DNA of 64,000 nt from Subdoligranulum sp. (GTDB lineage Bacteria > Bacillota > Clostridia > Oscillospirales > Ruminococcaceae). The translations under genes were made by a program, and so were the position numbers. The stretch covers positions 1 to 64,000 of the forward strand of contig SFIE01000002.1 in the NCBI GenBank assembly GCA_004555405.1, written 5' to 3'. The notes below the pieces were generated by a model that saw only the letters and a list, made by a program, of their open reading frames with translations, ran no database searches and had not been told where the DNA came from. Below are positions 53,153-64,000 of the stretch, one piece after another (the first letter of the stretch is position 1; each line of letters starts with the position of its first letter).

Positions 53153-54763
53153 TCAATTGGGAACCGTGACCGAAAGCCCGGCCACAGAATAAAAGACATT
53201 GCTTACGCTGCTGGTGAGCCCCTGCACGCCAAACCCGCTGATCACGGTGTTGTAGCGCCACAGAAGCGGAATATAGGGCATCTGGGCGGCAAATGCCTGC
53301 TCAAACTGCCCGGCGGCGCTTTTGTTTGCCTTAAAAGCGCTGTAGGCCGCGGCAAGCTCTTCGCTTTGGGCAAGGCCCGCGCTGAGTGCGCCGCCTGCCC
53401 AGAAAGGCCCAAGATCTATATTATTATACAACTTTACTTCGCCAATGTACAGTTCAAAATCACCGCTTTGCACGGCCTGCTGATATTGCTCAAAGCTGTC
53501 GGCCTGCACCACATTCAGCGTGATGCCCTGTGCCAGCAGCTGCTGGGCATAAAGCGCAGCGGCATACGAGCGGTAGCTGCCGTTGTCGAAATACAAAAGG
53601 CTCAGGCTCAGCGCTTCGCCGGGCGAGCCGTCGGGGTTAGCCTTGTGCCACAGGGAATCCTCGCCGCGCACATAGCCAAGGGCGGCCATGGCTTCATCCG
53701 GCGAGGCCGTGTCGGCCTCGGCCAGGATCACCTGCTGGCTGTTCACGCAGGGATAAAAGCTGTTCACGGCCCCGGTGGCGGGATAAGCCCGGGAATAATA
53801 GCTTTTTTCGGCCAGCTGCCGCCGGTTGGCCATAGCGCTGAGCAGCTGCCGCCCGGCGGGCGCAGCCAGAATAGGCTTGCTGCTGGCACTGTTTACGCCC
53901 AGATACACCAGCTGGTTGGTTTTGTAATAGCTTTCCTTGCCGCTTCCCGCCGAGCCGCTGCCGTCATGCGCGGCGGAATACAGATTCAGGTTGCCCACGG
54001 CAAGGCCGCTTACCATTTCATCATAGCTGTTCACGGTGGAAAGGCGGATCTGTGCGGGGCCGTTTTCGGCAAAGGGCGCGCGGGAATTGCGCACAAGGGT
54101 GTCATCGCTGCCATAGGTGTAGCGCCCGCTGGCGGTGGGGTGCGAGGAATAGGCCTCGTCCGCTTTTAAAATGGGAATATCGCACAGATAAGCAAACAGG
54201 CTGTCGGGGGAATGCAGCGAAAGCACAAGGCTGTTTTCCACGACCTGCACGGTCTCCACATTGCTGAACCGTCCGCCGTAAATGCTGCTGGCACGGGCAG
54301 CCTCTAAGCTGGCAGCCACATCAGCAATCGAAATGGGCGTACCGTCGGCAAAATAGCAGCCGCCGCGCAGGTTGATGATCACCTGTGTGTCGGTGGTGTC
54401 AATGCTTTGGGCCAGCCGATAGTCTAAGTCCATGCTGGGGGTGACCTCTACCAGCCGTTCAAACAAAAGGCCGCTGTTTTGCAGCACGAGCGAGCTGTTG
54501 ACAAGATACGGGTTAAAGCCATCGGCGGGGGTGTAGCCCAGCGTAAGCTCGGCAGTCTGCACCCCGGCGGTGCCTGTGGGGGATTCCGCAGCGGGTGTGC
54601 GTGTGTTGGCCGGGCGCAGAAAAAACACCGCGGCCAGCACGCCAACAGCGGCCAGCGCGCCAATGCCCAGCAGCCTGCTGCGGCGGGGGGCACCGGCCTC
54701 GGCGGCCAGCACGGGCGCTTTGCCCAGTGAGCGCAAGCTCTTTTTTAAGGTGGGAAGCTTCAT
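53153..54763 (-). CDS. ABC-type peptide/solute-binding protein (SBP_bac_5 family), orphan
   Basis: A 536-residue extracytoplasmic binding protein of the oligopeptide-binding family. A basic N-terminus and one helix (about 30-48, RLLGIGALAAVGVLAAVFFL) anchor it; there is no lipobox cysteine, which is unusual because most Firmicute homologues are lipoproteins. The family core includes TLGYTPADGFNPYLVNSS, INLRGGCYFADGTPISIADVAASLEA and a C-terminal lobe with APAGRQLLSAMANR. No permease or ATPase gene is adjacent. GGAG lies ahead of the ATG; an extended -10 (TGTGGTATAAT, minus strand, 54903-54908) is its likely promoter. Confidence 0.85.
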   Translation of the reverse strand: MKLPTLKKSLRSLGKAPVLAAEAGAPRRSRLLGIGALAAVGVLAAVFFLRPANTRTPAAESPTGTAGVQTAELTLGYTPADGFNPYLVNSSLVLQNSGLLFERLVEVTPSMDLDYRLAQSIDTTDTQVIINLRGGCYFADGTPISIADVAASLEAARASSIYGGRFSNVETVQVVENSLVLSLHSPDSLFAYLCDIPILKADEAYSSHPTASGRYTYGSDDTLVRNSRAPFAENGPAQIRLSTVNSYDEMVSGLAVGNLNLYSAAHDGSGSAGSGKESYYKTNQLVYLGVNSASSKPILAAPAGRQLLSAMANRRQLAEKSYYSRAYPATGAVNSFYPCVNSQQVILAEADTASPDEAMAALGYVRGEDSLWHKANPDGSPGEALSLSLLYFDNGSYRSYAAALYAQQLLAQGITLNVVQADSFEQYQQAVQSGDFELYIGEVKLYNNIDLGPFWAGGALSAGLAQSEELAAAYSAFKANKSAAGQFEQAFAAQMPYIPLLWRYNTVISGFGVQGLTSSVSNVFYSVAGLSVTVPN

Positions 54764-54980
54764 AAAAAATCTCCGTATGCGATATGCGCAGGAATGCGTT
54801 GTGTGAAAAAATCAGCAGTGCGGCAGAGGGGCAGCTTCTTTTTCGGCCCGCATAACCCACAGGCCGCCATGCCGAAAACAGGCCCTGTCGACTGAATACT
54901 ATATTATACCACAAAATTGGCGCTTTGTCTTTGATTTGCCCAATTTGCAGGGCCGTGGGCAGCAAAAAGCACTCCCGGCA

Positions 54981-55009
54981 TTGACTTTGCCTGCCAACGA
55001 TGTGATAAT
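54981..55009 (+). promoter_or_regulatory. Promoter of the CBS-domain gene
   Basis: TTGACT, 17-base spacer, GATAAT, giving a leader of about 175 bases. Otherwise the 54764-55192 gap holds nothing I recognise. Confidence 0.6.
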
Positions 55010-55192
55010 ATATAAAAGAGGCACTGTGACAAAAAGATTTTTTGGAATATTTGCTAAAATATGCTTTGCTGCACGGCAAGGCACACAAAGTTCACAGCGC
55101 ATTCACAAACTGAACAGAGATTTTGCGTATAGTGTTGTATAGTGTGGAAAATAACTTTCCGAAAACGATTCTGCATGAGGTGAACGGCAGCT

Positions 55193-55642
55193 ATGAATAT
55201 TCTTCGATTTATGACTCCCAAACAGGATGTGGCGTTTATTTATGAGGATTTTACCCTTCGACAAACGCTGGAAACCTGGGAAAACCATCGCTACGCTTCC
55301 ATTCCGGTGCTGCGGCGCACAGGCGAATATGTGGGCACCATGACCGAGGGCGATATTTTGTGGGGCATCAAGCGCATTCACGGCCTGGATATGGAGCAGG
55401 CCGAGGAAACGCCCATTTCCAGCTTTCCGCGCAAGCGTGATTACCGGGCGGTTCCGGCTTCCACCACCAGCATGGAGCAGCTGCTGGACGCCGCCATCAA
55501 CGAAAACTTTGTTCCGGTGGTAGACGACCGAAATGTGTTTATCGGCATTGTCCGCCGCAATGCCATTTTGGAATATTTCCGCGAAAAGGTTCACGAAAGC
55601 CGTGCTTTGCAGCAGCGCGAAGTGGTGGGCGCAGCGTGGTGA
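55193..55642 (+). CDS. CBS-domain protein
   Basis: A 149-residue protein made of two CBS motifs, probably binding an adenine nucleotide. Motif 1 (about 15-70) has RRTGEYVGTMTEGDILWGI, motif 2 (about 85-135) has VPVVDDRNVFIGIVRRNAIL. It starts MNILRFMTPKQDVAFIYED. GAGGTGAA precedes the ATG. Target protein unknown; stand-alone gene with its own promoter and terminator. Confidence 0.88.
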   Translation: MNILRFMTPKQDVAFIYEDFTLRQTLETWENHRYASIPVLRRTGEYVGTMTEGDILWGIKRIHGLDMEQAEETPISSFPRKRDYRAVPASTTSMEQLLDAAINENFVPVVDDRNVFIGIVRRNAILEYFREKVHESRALQQREVVGAAW

Positions 55643-55658
55643 TCGGTGTATGAAACAA

Positions 55659-55698
55659 AAATGCCTGTCAGAAATTTTCTGGCAGGCATTTTTTTGGC
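55659..55698 (+). terminator. CBS gene terminator
   Basis: AAATGCCTGTCAGAAA pairs with TTTCTGGCAGGCATTT, followed by TTTT; convergent with the DUF1846 gene. Confidence 0.88.
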
Positions 55699-55711
55699 AA
55701 AATAAGCGGTA

Positions 55712-57199
55712 TTACTTGTGATACTTGCGGTCCTCTTCTTCAAAGCGGGGCTCACAGGTAAGGTTTACGCCCAAACGCTTGAAGGTTTGTTCGTCCACAG
55801 CCGAAAGCAGCACGGTGGAATGTGCCTCGCACCCATGCAGCTTGGGCAGCTGCTCCATGGCCTGGCGGGCCAGGGGGTTGGTGGCTGCCGAGCTGGACAG
55901 CGCGATCAGAATTTCATCGGTGTGCAGGCGGGGGTTGCGGCTGCCCAGATAGCGGGTCTTGAGAGTTTGAATGGGCTCAATGCACACAGGGGAAAGCAGA
56001 TCGATCTCATGGTCAATACCGGCCAGTGCCTTGAGTGCATTCATCAAAACGGCGGCCGATGCGCCCAGCAGGGTGCTGGTGTGGCCGGTCACGATGGTGC
56101 CATCCTCCAGTTCAAGGGCGGCGGCGGGCAGGTTGCCGGTGGCCTCGCTGCATTGCAGGGCTGCCCCCACAACGGCACGATCCTGCGTGGTAACACCGGC
56201 CTGCTGCATCAGCAGCTTCAGCTTGCGCAGATCGTCGCGGGTCTCGCCCGTGCGGCGCTGCTCACACATGCTTTTATAATAGCGGCGAATGATCTCCTGC
56301 TGGCTGGCGCGGCGGCACACGGCATCGTCCGAAATGCAGTTGCCGGCCATGTTCACGCCCATGTCCGTGGGGGATTTATAGGGGCTCGCACCGGCGATCA
56401 GCTGGAACATGGCGTTCACTACGGGGAAGATCTCAATGTCGCGGTTGTAGTTTACGGTGGTTTCGCCGTAGGCCTCCAGATGGAACGAGTCGATCATGTT
56501 CACATCGTTCAAGTCGGCGGTGGCGGCCTCGTAGGCCAGATTTACAGGGTGCTTTAAGGGCAGGTTCCAGATGGGGAAGGTTTCAAACTTGGCATAACCG
56601 GCCTTGATGCCGCGCTTGTGCTCATGGTACAGCTGGCTCAGGCAGGTGGCCATTTTGCCGCTGCCGGGGCCGGGGGCGGTGATCACCACCAGCGGGCGGC
56701 TGGTTTCAATGTAATCGTTGCGGCCATAGCCTTCGTCGCTTACAATGCGCTCTACATCGCTGGGATAGCCGGGAATCTTGTAGTGGCGGTAAGAGCGAAT
56801 GCCCATGCTTTCCAAACGGTTCTGGAAAGCCTCGGCGGCGGGCTGGCCCGCAAACTTGGTCAGGCACACGCTGCCCACCATCAGGCCCACACCCTGAAAA
56901 GCATCGATCAGGCGCAGCACATCCAGATCATAGGTGATGCCGTAGTCGCCGCGCACCTTGTTGCTTTCGATATCCTCGGCGCTGATCACGATCACGATCT
57001 CGGCCTGATCCTTGAGCTGCAGCAGCATCTGCAGCTTGGAATCCGGCTGAAAGCCGGGCAGCACGCGGGAGGCATGGTAATCGTCGAACAGCTTGCCGCC
57101 GAATTCCAGATACAGCTTATCGTCAAACTTGGCAATGCGTTCACGAATGTGCTGGGATTGCATTTTCAGATACTTTTCGTTGTCAAAACCGATCTTCAT
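55712..57199 (-). CDS. DUF1846 family protein
   Basis: A 495-residue protein of DUF1846 (PF08903), widespread in Firmicutes and structurally related to P-loop/ROK-like folds, function not established. It has a glycine-rich nucleotide loop, VVITAPGPGSGKMATCLSQLYHEH, near residue 170, and conserved NMIDSFHLEAYGETTVNYNRDIE. AAAAGGGG precedes the ATG. A terminator-like hairpin lies close behind its promoter, suggesting attenuation. Confidence 0.9.
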   Translation of the reverse strand: MKIGFDNEKYLKMQSQHIRERIAKFDDKLYLEFGGKLFDDYHASRVLPGFQPDSKLQMLLQLKDQAEIVIVISAEDIESNKVRGDYGITYDLDVLRLIDAFQGVGLMVGSVCLTKFAGQPAAEAFQNRLESMGIRSYRHYKIPGYPSDVERIVSDEGYGRNDYIETSRPLVVITAPGPGSGKMATCLSQLYHEHKRGIKAGYAKFETFPIWNLPLKHPVNLAYEAATADLNDVNMIDSFHLEAYGETTVNYNRDIEIFPVVNAMFQLIAGASPYKSPTDMGVNMAGNCISDDAVCRRASQQEIIRRYYKSMCEQRRTGETRDDLRKLKLLMQQAGVTTQDRAVVGAALQCSEATGNLPAAALELEDGTIVTGHTSTLLGASAAVLMNALKALAGIDHEIDLLSPVCIEPIQTLKTRYLGSRNPRLHTDEILIALSSSAATNPLARQAMEQLPKLHGCEAHSTVLLSAVDEQTFKRLGVNLTCEPRFEEEDRKYHK

Positions 57200-57321
57200 G
57201 GTTTACCCCTTTTCCTGCTGGTGAAAAATTCAAGAGCGCTGCCCCTAAAATACGAAAATGCCCAAAAGCGCAGACATTCCGGAATGCATATTTTTAGGGC
57301 AGCGTGTTAAATTCTAAAAAG

Positions 57322-57364
57322 GGCGCAAAGCACTGCGCCCCATAACTCATACAAAATTATTATA
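57322..57364 (-). promoter_or_regulatory. DUF1846 promoter with promoter-proximal terminator
   Basis: Minus strand: extended -10 TGGTATAAT (57359-57364), then after about 15 bases GGGCGCAG-TGCTTT-GCGCCC and TTTTT. A further long imperfect hairpin (CGCTGCCCTAAAAATA with TATTTTAGGGGCAGCG, 57233-57308) fills the rest of the leader. Confidence 0.6.
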
Positions 57365-57447
57365 CCACAAACACCGCGCGGCTGTATAGAAATGGTTTGC
57401 CGAAAATTGCGGAAAAGAGAGCGGTGAAATTGGTGAAATAGTGCGGA

Positions 57448-57504
57448 AAAAAATACGCCGGAAAGGCCCCTCTCCCTTTTTAGGGGAAAAGGACCTTTCC
57501 GGCT
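57448..57504 (-). terminator. glnA terminator
   Basis: GCCGGAAAGG pairs with CCTTTCCGGC, with inner CCCC/GGGG; on the minus strand GTATTTTTTT follows. It lies 80 bases past the glnA stop. Confidence 0.85.
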
Positions 57505-57583
57505 GGTGTAGAAAATAGGAAAAGGAGAATGGCCCAGATCGGGGCGGCCCGGCGGTTAAAACGCGGGCCGGATGGCGGCTGCC

Positions 57584-59671
<2,088 letters not shown>

Positions 59672-59817
59672 AATACTTCCTCTCCCTTATATACAGATTT
59701 TGTGATGGGGGCCTGCCGCCTGGCCGCTGTGCTTCAGCAAGCTGTGCGCAAGCTGCAAAAACCGTCTGTTTTTACCCAAAAATACGAGCAGCAGACTGGC
59801 TTTTATACCAAGAAAGG

Positions 59818-59888
59818 CGCTGCGGGATCATCCCACAGCGCCCTTGCTGCTATGCTTAAATTATAGCGCCCGGTGGCTAAAATCACAA
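59818..59888 (-). promoter_or_regulatory. glnA promoter with promoter-proximal terminator hairpin
   Basis: Minus strand: TTGTGA, 17-base spacer, TATAAT (59860-59865), then about 15 bases later GGCGCTG-T-GGGA with TCCC-G-CAGCGCC followed by TTTCTT. The remaining leader to glnA is about 145 bases. The gap from 59672 to 60066 holds no gene. Confidence 0.65.
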
Positions 59889-60019
59889 TAGGCAATCTGA
59901 CGGAAATTTAAAACAATCCGCTTTTCTTTTTGTAAAATGCAGTACAAGTGTACACCACACAAATACACAACTTTAAAAAAGAAAAAACAAGAATTTTCCA
60001 GATGCCAAGGAAAGGGCAA

Positions 60020-60066
60020 TCAAAAAATCTGCCGCACACCGCAAGGATGTACAGCAGATTTTCTGA
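60020..60066 (-). terminator. Terminator of the PTPS-related membrane protein gene
   Basis: Minus strand: AAAATCTGC pairs with GCAGATTTT around an imperfect stem, followed by TTTTG. Confidence 0.78.
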
Positions 60067-60069
60067 TTT

Positions 60070-62406
60070 TTAAACGGAAACGGCAGCCTTTTGTCGGCGC
60101 ATACGGCGCACAAGCCCCACGGCACAAAGCCCGGCCAGCGAAAGGGCGCTCACAGCCTCGGCACCGCGCCAGAAAAGCGGCTCGGTAAAACTTACGCACA
60201 CGCTGCCGGTAAAGCCGGCGGGCAGTGTGAGCAGCAGCTGCCCGTTTTCGGCGCGGGTAAGCGGCAGGGCCTGCCCGTTGGCGCTGGCGCGGTAATCGCG
60301 GTAGCCCACCAAGGGCAGGATCATGCTCTGCTCGGTTTCGGTGTGATTTTCCGCGGTAAAACGGGCGGTCACGCCGGTTTTTACATAGTCGGTCACGGTC
60401 ACGCTGTCGGCATCGTACTGCAGATCGGTCATGAGCCAGGTTTCATCCAGATCCATACCGGCAGGCAGATACTCTGCGCCGCCGATCTGATAGGTGAGCT
60501 TTGCATAGGGCTCGTTTTTGGCGTTGGACATCAAATCGCTCATTTCATACACGACATAGCTGGAGTCAGACTCGTACAGATCGTGGAAATAATAGCCGCA
60601 GGTGAATACGGCCACAGCGCCGATCACGGAGACCACAGCCACAAAGGCCCCGGAATTTTTGCGCCGCAGCAAAGCAAGGCCCGCCACAGCGCCCACCGTT
60701 ACAAACAGGCCCGCCACGCTCATAAAGCGCCAGGGGAACTGCATGGTGCTTACAAATTTATCAATGGGGGGCAAAACGCGCGAAAGCTCAAACCAGGGGA
60801 AGGCCGTGGTGGACATCCACATACACAAAACACCGAAGCCAAGGCACAGCCCGGCGGCTTTGGTTTTTCGTTCAGCCTTAAACCCGGGCTGCAGGCAAAG
60901 CAGGGGCAGCACCAGCCCGGCCAGCAGCAGTGCGCCGCCCAGCGTAAAGCCCATATCGTTCTGCACGCCCTCTTTCAGCTCCAGCCCAAGGCCGGTGGCG
61001 GGCGCAAAGAAGGAAAGGATCTGCAGCGGGAAAGCACTTTGGCCAATGGTGCTGAAAATCGAGTGGGTATCCACGGTCACGATCAGCTGATCGGTAAGCA
61101 TATAGTCCGCAAAGGGCACCAGGAACCACAGGCACACAAGCGTGGTGTAGATCACAATCTTGGCCAGCACGGCAAAGGTTTCTTTGCAAAACACCTTGCG
61201 AATGCACACAAGGCATACAAGGATCGTGAAAAGGGCGGCCATGCCGCAGGTGAGAATGTGGGTGAGGATCAGCCCGCTGTAGCCGATCAAACCCGGGACC
61301 CACAGCTTTTTATAGCCGGGGGCATCGGTGGGCAGCATGAATACCGCCCACAGTGCATACAAGATCAGCGGCAAAAAGGCCATGGCGCTGAATTCGCCCA
61401 CGGCAGCGCGGGTATAAAGATTGGTAAAGCGGTACAGGTTCAGGCTGTACAGCGCCGCACCCAGCAGGCCGCTGAGGCGGCTGGCAAATATTTTGGAAAA
61501 GCACCAGTAGCTGATCAGCACAGTGGCAAGATTGACAAGGGCAACATAGATCTGATAGCTTGCCTGCAGCGAAAAACCGATCAGGCGCAGCATGGCGGGA
61601 ATGTACAGGAAAAAGTCGCCGTAAAAAACGCCGTTGGCATAGCCCTGCCCCTGCAGCAGGGAGGGATACACCTTTACGGGAAATTGCCCGGCGGCAAGGC
61701 CGTCGGCAATGCCCTGAATGCGGCACAGGTGGAACGGCAGGTCATGCCCTGAAAACAAAAAGCCTGCGCACAGCGGCATACACTGAAAGATCACCAGCGC
61801 AGCCAGCCCGGCGTATACAAGGCGGGCCGAATAAGCCGAGCGGCAAACGGGCAGCGCACCCATGCGTGTCAGCAGCAAAAGATCCAGCAGCACAAAAAAC
61901 AGCAGCCAGCCAAGGGTGGAAACCCGCGCCCATGCATGGGTGGGGGTGAGGGTGAACTGGTAAATGCTGCGGGTGCCGCCGTTGTAGGAAAACTGAAAGC
62001 TGGTGACGGTGTTGCCCCCGGCCCACAGGCTGAAAGCGGCATAATTGCTGCCGGGGTCCAGCAGCTGCGGGTTCATGGTCACATAATCGTTATCCTGAAA
62101 AACCTTCGCGCCTTCCATGGAGGACTCATAGGTCACGGTGGCCACATAGCTGCCTTTTTTCAGGCTGAGCATCGGCGTTCTGGCAAAGGGGCCATAATCC
62201 TCGTTGTCGATCATGGTCACGCCGCCGTCCGATAGGATGGCTTTGTCGGAAAGCGCCTCCAGCTCACTGCCGGACAACACAATGGGGGCCTGCACCCGCA
62301 TGGCCAGCGCAAAGTGTACCAGCAAAAAGGCCGTTTGGGCCAGCACCAGCACGGCGAACCGGCGGTGTTTTTTCAAAAAATCACAAATTTTAAAAATCAT
62401 AGGCAT
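60070..62406 (-). CDS. Large polytopic membrane protein, PTPS-related/YfhO-like
   Basis: A 778-residue membrane protein. After helix 1 (about 12-33) an outside beta-type domain (about 35-150) is followed by some eleven helices with GHDLPFHLCRIQGIADGLAAGQFPVKVYP, a motif of the 6-pyruvoyl-tetrahydropterin synthase-related membrane family (PF10131), which has a GT-C-like glycosyltransferase layout. A second outside domain near the C-terminus is closed by a final helix. A polysaccharide or lipid glycosylation role is likely but unproven. The start at 62406 follows ACAGGAG; a longer frame upstream just reads through a repeat. Confidence 0.82.
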   Translation of the reverse strand: MPMIFKICDFLKKHRRFAVLVLAQTAFLLVHFALAMRVQAPIVLSGSELEALSDKAILSDGGVTMIDNEDYGPFARTPMLSLKKGSYVATVTYESSMEGAKVFQDNDYVTMNPQLLDPGSNYAAFSLWAGGNTVTSFQFSYNGGTRSIYQFTLTPTHAWARVSTLGWLLFFVLLDLLLLTRMGALPVCRSAYSARLVYAGLAALVIFQCMPLCAGFLFSGHDLPFHLCRIQGIADGLAAGQFPVKVYPSLLQGQGYANGVFYGDFFLYIPAMLRLIGFSLQASYQIYVALVNLATVLISYWCFSKIFASRLSGLLGAALYSLNLYRFTNLYTRAAVGEFSAMAFLPLILYALWAVFMLPTDAPGYKKLWVPGLIGYSGLILTHILTCGMAALFTILVCLVCIRKVFCKETFAVLAKIVIYTTLVCLWFLVPFADYMLTDQLIVTVDTHSIFSTIGQSAFPLQILSFFAPATGLGLELKEGVQNDMGFTLGGALLLAGLVLPLLCLQPGFKAERKTKAAGLCLGFGVLCMWMSTTAFPWFELSRVLPPIDKFVSTMQFPWRFMSVAGLFVTVGAVAGLALLRRKNSGAFVAVVSVIGAVAVFTCGYYFHDLYESDSSYVVYEMSDLMSNAKNEPYAKLTYQIGGAEYLPAGMDLDETWLMTDLQYDADSVTVTDYVKTGVTARFTAENHTETEQSMILPLVGYRDYRASANGQALPLTRAENGQLLLTLPAGFTGSVCVSFTEPLFWRGAEAVSALSLAGLCAVGLVRRMRRQKAAVSV

Positions 62407-62433
62407 AGCCGCCAAACACTCCTGTAAAAAAGT

Positions 62434-62535
62434 TAGGGCAATACCGCATAATTCTAAGTGCCGATACGGTGAGCGAGGTGCGGCAGATGCTAAGCCAAAA
62501 GCGCAGATAATGCTTTGTGCATTATCGAGCATTTT
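62434..62535. repeat. MITE-like repeat, one-ended copy C
   Basis: TTAGGGCAATACCGCATAATTC begins about 100 bases that match the right half of copy B in inverted orientation, ending at the AAAATGCTCGATAAT segment. The other end is missing. It sits 28 bases upstream of the PTPS-related start codon, so it forms part of that gene's leader. Confidence 0.8.
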
Positions 62536-62638
62536 ATAACCAACGGTACCACAAATGCGCCGACTGTGCAAAAGAATCTCCGGCTTGCTCCGGCGGCAAA
62601 ACCGGGGTATACTGAAAGCAAAAAGGAGGAATAAGGCC

Positions 62639-63124
62639 ATGGAAATCGAGCGTAAATGGATGGTGAAGGGTTGGCCCAAAGGGCTGCCGCTGCAGGCAGA
62701 ATATGAAATGGAGCAGGGATATTTGAGCGTAAAGCCCACGGTGCGCATTCGGCGCGAAAGCAAGCAGGGCGGAGAAACCGCCTATATCCTGTGCTTTAAA
62801 GGCAAAGGCCGCCTGGCCCGGCAGGAGCTGGAAAAAGCGGTGGAGCCGGAATTTTACCAGGGACTGAAAGAGATCATCGGCAAGCCGCTGATCCCCAAAA
62901 CGCGCCGGGATTACCGCCTGCCCGATGGCCTGCGCCTGGAGGTGAACCGTGTGGACCGCGGCCAGCCCACCGAGTTTATGTATGCCGAGGTGGAATTCCA
63001 AAGCGAAGCCGAGGCCCTTGCGTGGCAGCCGCCGCAGGAATTGGCGGCCTACCTGAGCAACGAAGTAACGCACCAGCCCGGCCAGAGCATGGGCGCTTAC
63101 TGGACGGCCACCCGGGAAAAATAA
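62639..63124 (+). CDS. CYTH-domain protein
   Basis: A 161-residue CYTH/triphosphate tunnel protein (PF01928). The signature ExExK is present as MEIERKW, followed by basic RIRRESK and GKGRLARQELEKAVEPEF, and the acidic MYAEVEFQSEAEA. Such proteins bind triphosphates and include triphosphatases and adenylate cyclases; the activity here is unknown. AAGGAGG precedes the ATG at 62639. Confidence 0.9.
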   Translation: MEIERKWMVKGWPKGLPLQAEYEMEQGYLSVKPTVRIRRESKQGGETAYILCFKGKGRLARQELEKAVEPEFYQGLKEIIGKPLIPKTRRDYRLPDGLRLEVNRVDRGQPTEFMYAEVEFQSEAEALAWQPPQELAAYLSNEVTHQPGQSMGAYWTATREK

Positions 63125-63178
63125 AAAGAGCCTGTACAGTGGGGCGGTTCACGGATACCCCCTGTACAGGCTCTTTTT
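63125..63178. terminator. Bidirectional terminator after the CYTH gene
   Basis: AAAGAGCCTGTACAG pairs with CTGTACAGGCTCTTT, followed by TTGG; convergent with the leucine-rich-repeat gene. Confidence 0.88.
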
Positions 63179-63214
63179 GGTAAAGGCACCGCTGCGGCGG
63201 CAGCTGCCTTACAC

Positions 63215-64000
63215 TTAAAAATCAAAATCATAGCGCTTGGCGGCAGGTGCGGCGGGCGCAGCAAAGCGCAGCAACAGGGCGGCGGCCTGAGGCTGGTTTT
63301 GCCTGGCGGCCAACTCAGCGGCACGGCCCAGCGCCTCGCCGCACAGCAGGGCCTCACGGCACACGAATTCCAGCGCAGGCAGCGCCTGTTCGGCCAGCAG
63401 CCACGCGGCCAGCACATCGGCGTGCCTGCGGCAGGCAGCGCGGTAGCTCTCGGCGCAGGCGCTGCTCAGCCCGGCGGGAAAGCGCAGGCGGGAAAGTGCA
63501 ATGCGGCACAGGGTTTCCGGGGTTTCCAGTGCTTCGGCACGGGCAAAACAGGCATCGTATTCCGCAAAATGCACCTCGCCCGAAAGCCCGAAGCACTGTC
63601 GGAACAGATACCCCGCGCCCTGAAATTCGTGCATGAAAATATGTGCGGGGCCGTTTTCGGGGTGATCGTCGGAATATTCGGGAAAAAACAGCTGCGCTGC
63701 GGGCGGCTCGCCCATAAACTGCGCTGTGATGGGGGCGGTGATGCTGGCCAGCACCTTGCCAAGGCCCGTGGCCTCACCGGGTCGGGCGCACACTGTGAGG
63801 GTTTGCAGCGCAAAGCAGTTGGTAAAGCAGTCGCTGCCCACGCGCCGCAGCGCCGCGCCGAACGAAAGCGTTTGCAGTGCGCGGCAATTATAAAAAGCGG
63901 CGTTATTCAGCTGCTGCACCCCGGCGGGCAAGGATATGTTCTGCACAAAGCTTCCGGCTATTTCGGGCAGGGCCAATGCGGCCAGCGCCTGTGCGGTATC
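63215..64000 (-). CDS. Leucine-rich-repeat (BspA-like) protein, 5' end outside window
   Basis: At least 262 residues, open to the window edge; a methionine at 63976 need not be the start. The N-terminal visible part has BspA/TpLRR-type repeats of about 23 residues (NISLPAGVQQLNNAAFYNCRAL and then QTLSFGAALRRVGSDCFTNCFAL). The C-terminal 180 residues are an alpha-helical, Ala/Arg-rich region without a motif I know, ending AAKRYDFDF. No membrane helix or sorting signal is visible, so a cytoplasmic location is possible. Confidence 0.8.
   Translation of the reverse strand, partial: DTAQALAALALPEIAGSFVQNISLPAGVQQLNNAAFYNCRALQTLSFGAALRRVGSDCFTNCFALQTLTVCARPGEATGLGKVLASITAPITAQFMGEPPAAQLFFPEYSDDHPENGPAHIFMHEFQGAGYLFRQCFGLSGEVHFAEYDACFARAEALETPETLCRIALSRLRFPAGLSSACAESYRAACRRHADVLAAWLLAEQALPALEFVCREALLCGEALGRAAELAARQNQPQAAALLLRFAAPAAPAAKRYDFDF

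Noticed and set aside
62407-62763. N-terminal extension of the PTPS-related membrane protein
   Set aside because: The added residues are a translation of repeat copy C, and a good ribosome-binding site fixes the start at 62406.

Overview
The window looks like the chromosome of a high-GC, spore-former-derived gut Firmicute of the Oscillospiraceae/Ruminococcaceae, closest in flavour to Faecalibacterium, Gemmiger or Subdoligranulum. The evidence is the pairing of a SCIFF ranthipeptide with its radical SAM maturase, a class III fructose-bisphosphatase, a type III glutamine synthetase, the C_GCAxxG_C_C, DUF1846 and DUF1934 proteins, and strong AGGAGG ribosome-binding sites. The genus is an inference; no 16S gene is present.

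Layout. 0-10 kb: the end of an interspersed repeat, an ABC permease/ATPase pair, glgB, a small basic protein, an AEC transporter, fbp, a redox-type small protein, trxA and a ZIP transporter. 9.6-15 kb: a MarR-controlled RND efflux pump. 15-17 kb: the SCIFF peptide and maturase. 17-20 kb: tRNA-Trp, tRNA-Asp and tRNA-Thr, a second MarR regulator with a TauE-type exporter, and a c-di-GMP-I riboswitch. 20-27 kb: three consecutive hybrid histidine kinases. 27-32 kb: an iron alcohol dehydrogenase, a frameshifted mini membrane protein, UDP-galactopyranose mutase, an approximately 775-nt structured non-coding RNA candidate, a beheaded LysR gene, and a tandem array of palindromic repeats that replaced its DNA-binding domain. 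32-35 kb: murI-DUF1934-argS. 35.5-39.1 kb: rpmG-secE-nusG-rplK-rplA and L10 leader-rplJ-rplL, without rpoBC behind them. 39-43 kb: a CitA/DcuS-type two-component pair beside a GltS-type glutamate symporter. 43-64 kb: housekeeping and scattered genes (orphan TAXI binding protein, nicotinate phosphoribosyltransferase, D,D-carboxypeptidase, recG, fakA with a Gls24-type protein, an orphan peptide-binding protein, a CBS protein, DUF1846, glnA type III, a PTPS-related membrane protein, a CYTH protein and a partial leucine-rich-repeat protein).

Two themes stand out. First, at least six copies or fragments of a non-coding element with about 21-bp imperfect terminal inverted repeats (a MITE-like family) lie at gene borders, and a second palindromic repeat family has destroyed a regulator. 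Second, there are several RNA-level devices: a GEMM-I riboswitch ahead of the kinase cluster, the L10 leader, a terminator between SCIFF and its maturase, short promoter-proximal terminators before glnA and the DUF1846 gene, and a large minus-strand RNA built of five tandem stem-loop modules with about a 55-nt period, its own promoter and its own intrinsic terminator. I could not match this last RNA to any family I know and consider it the best candidate for an undescribed element here.
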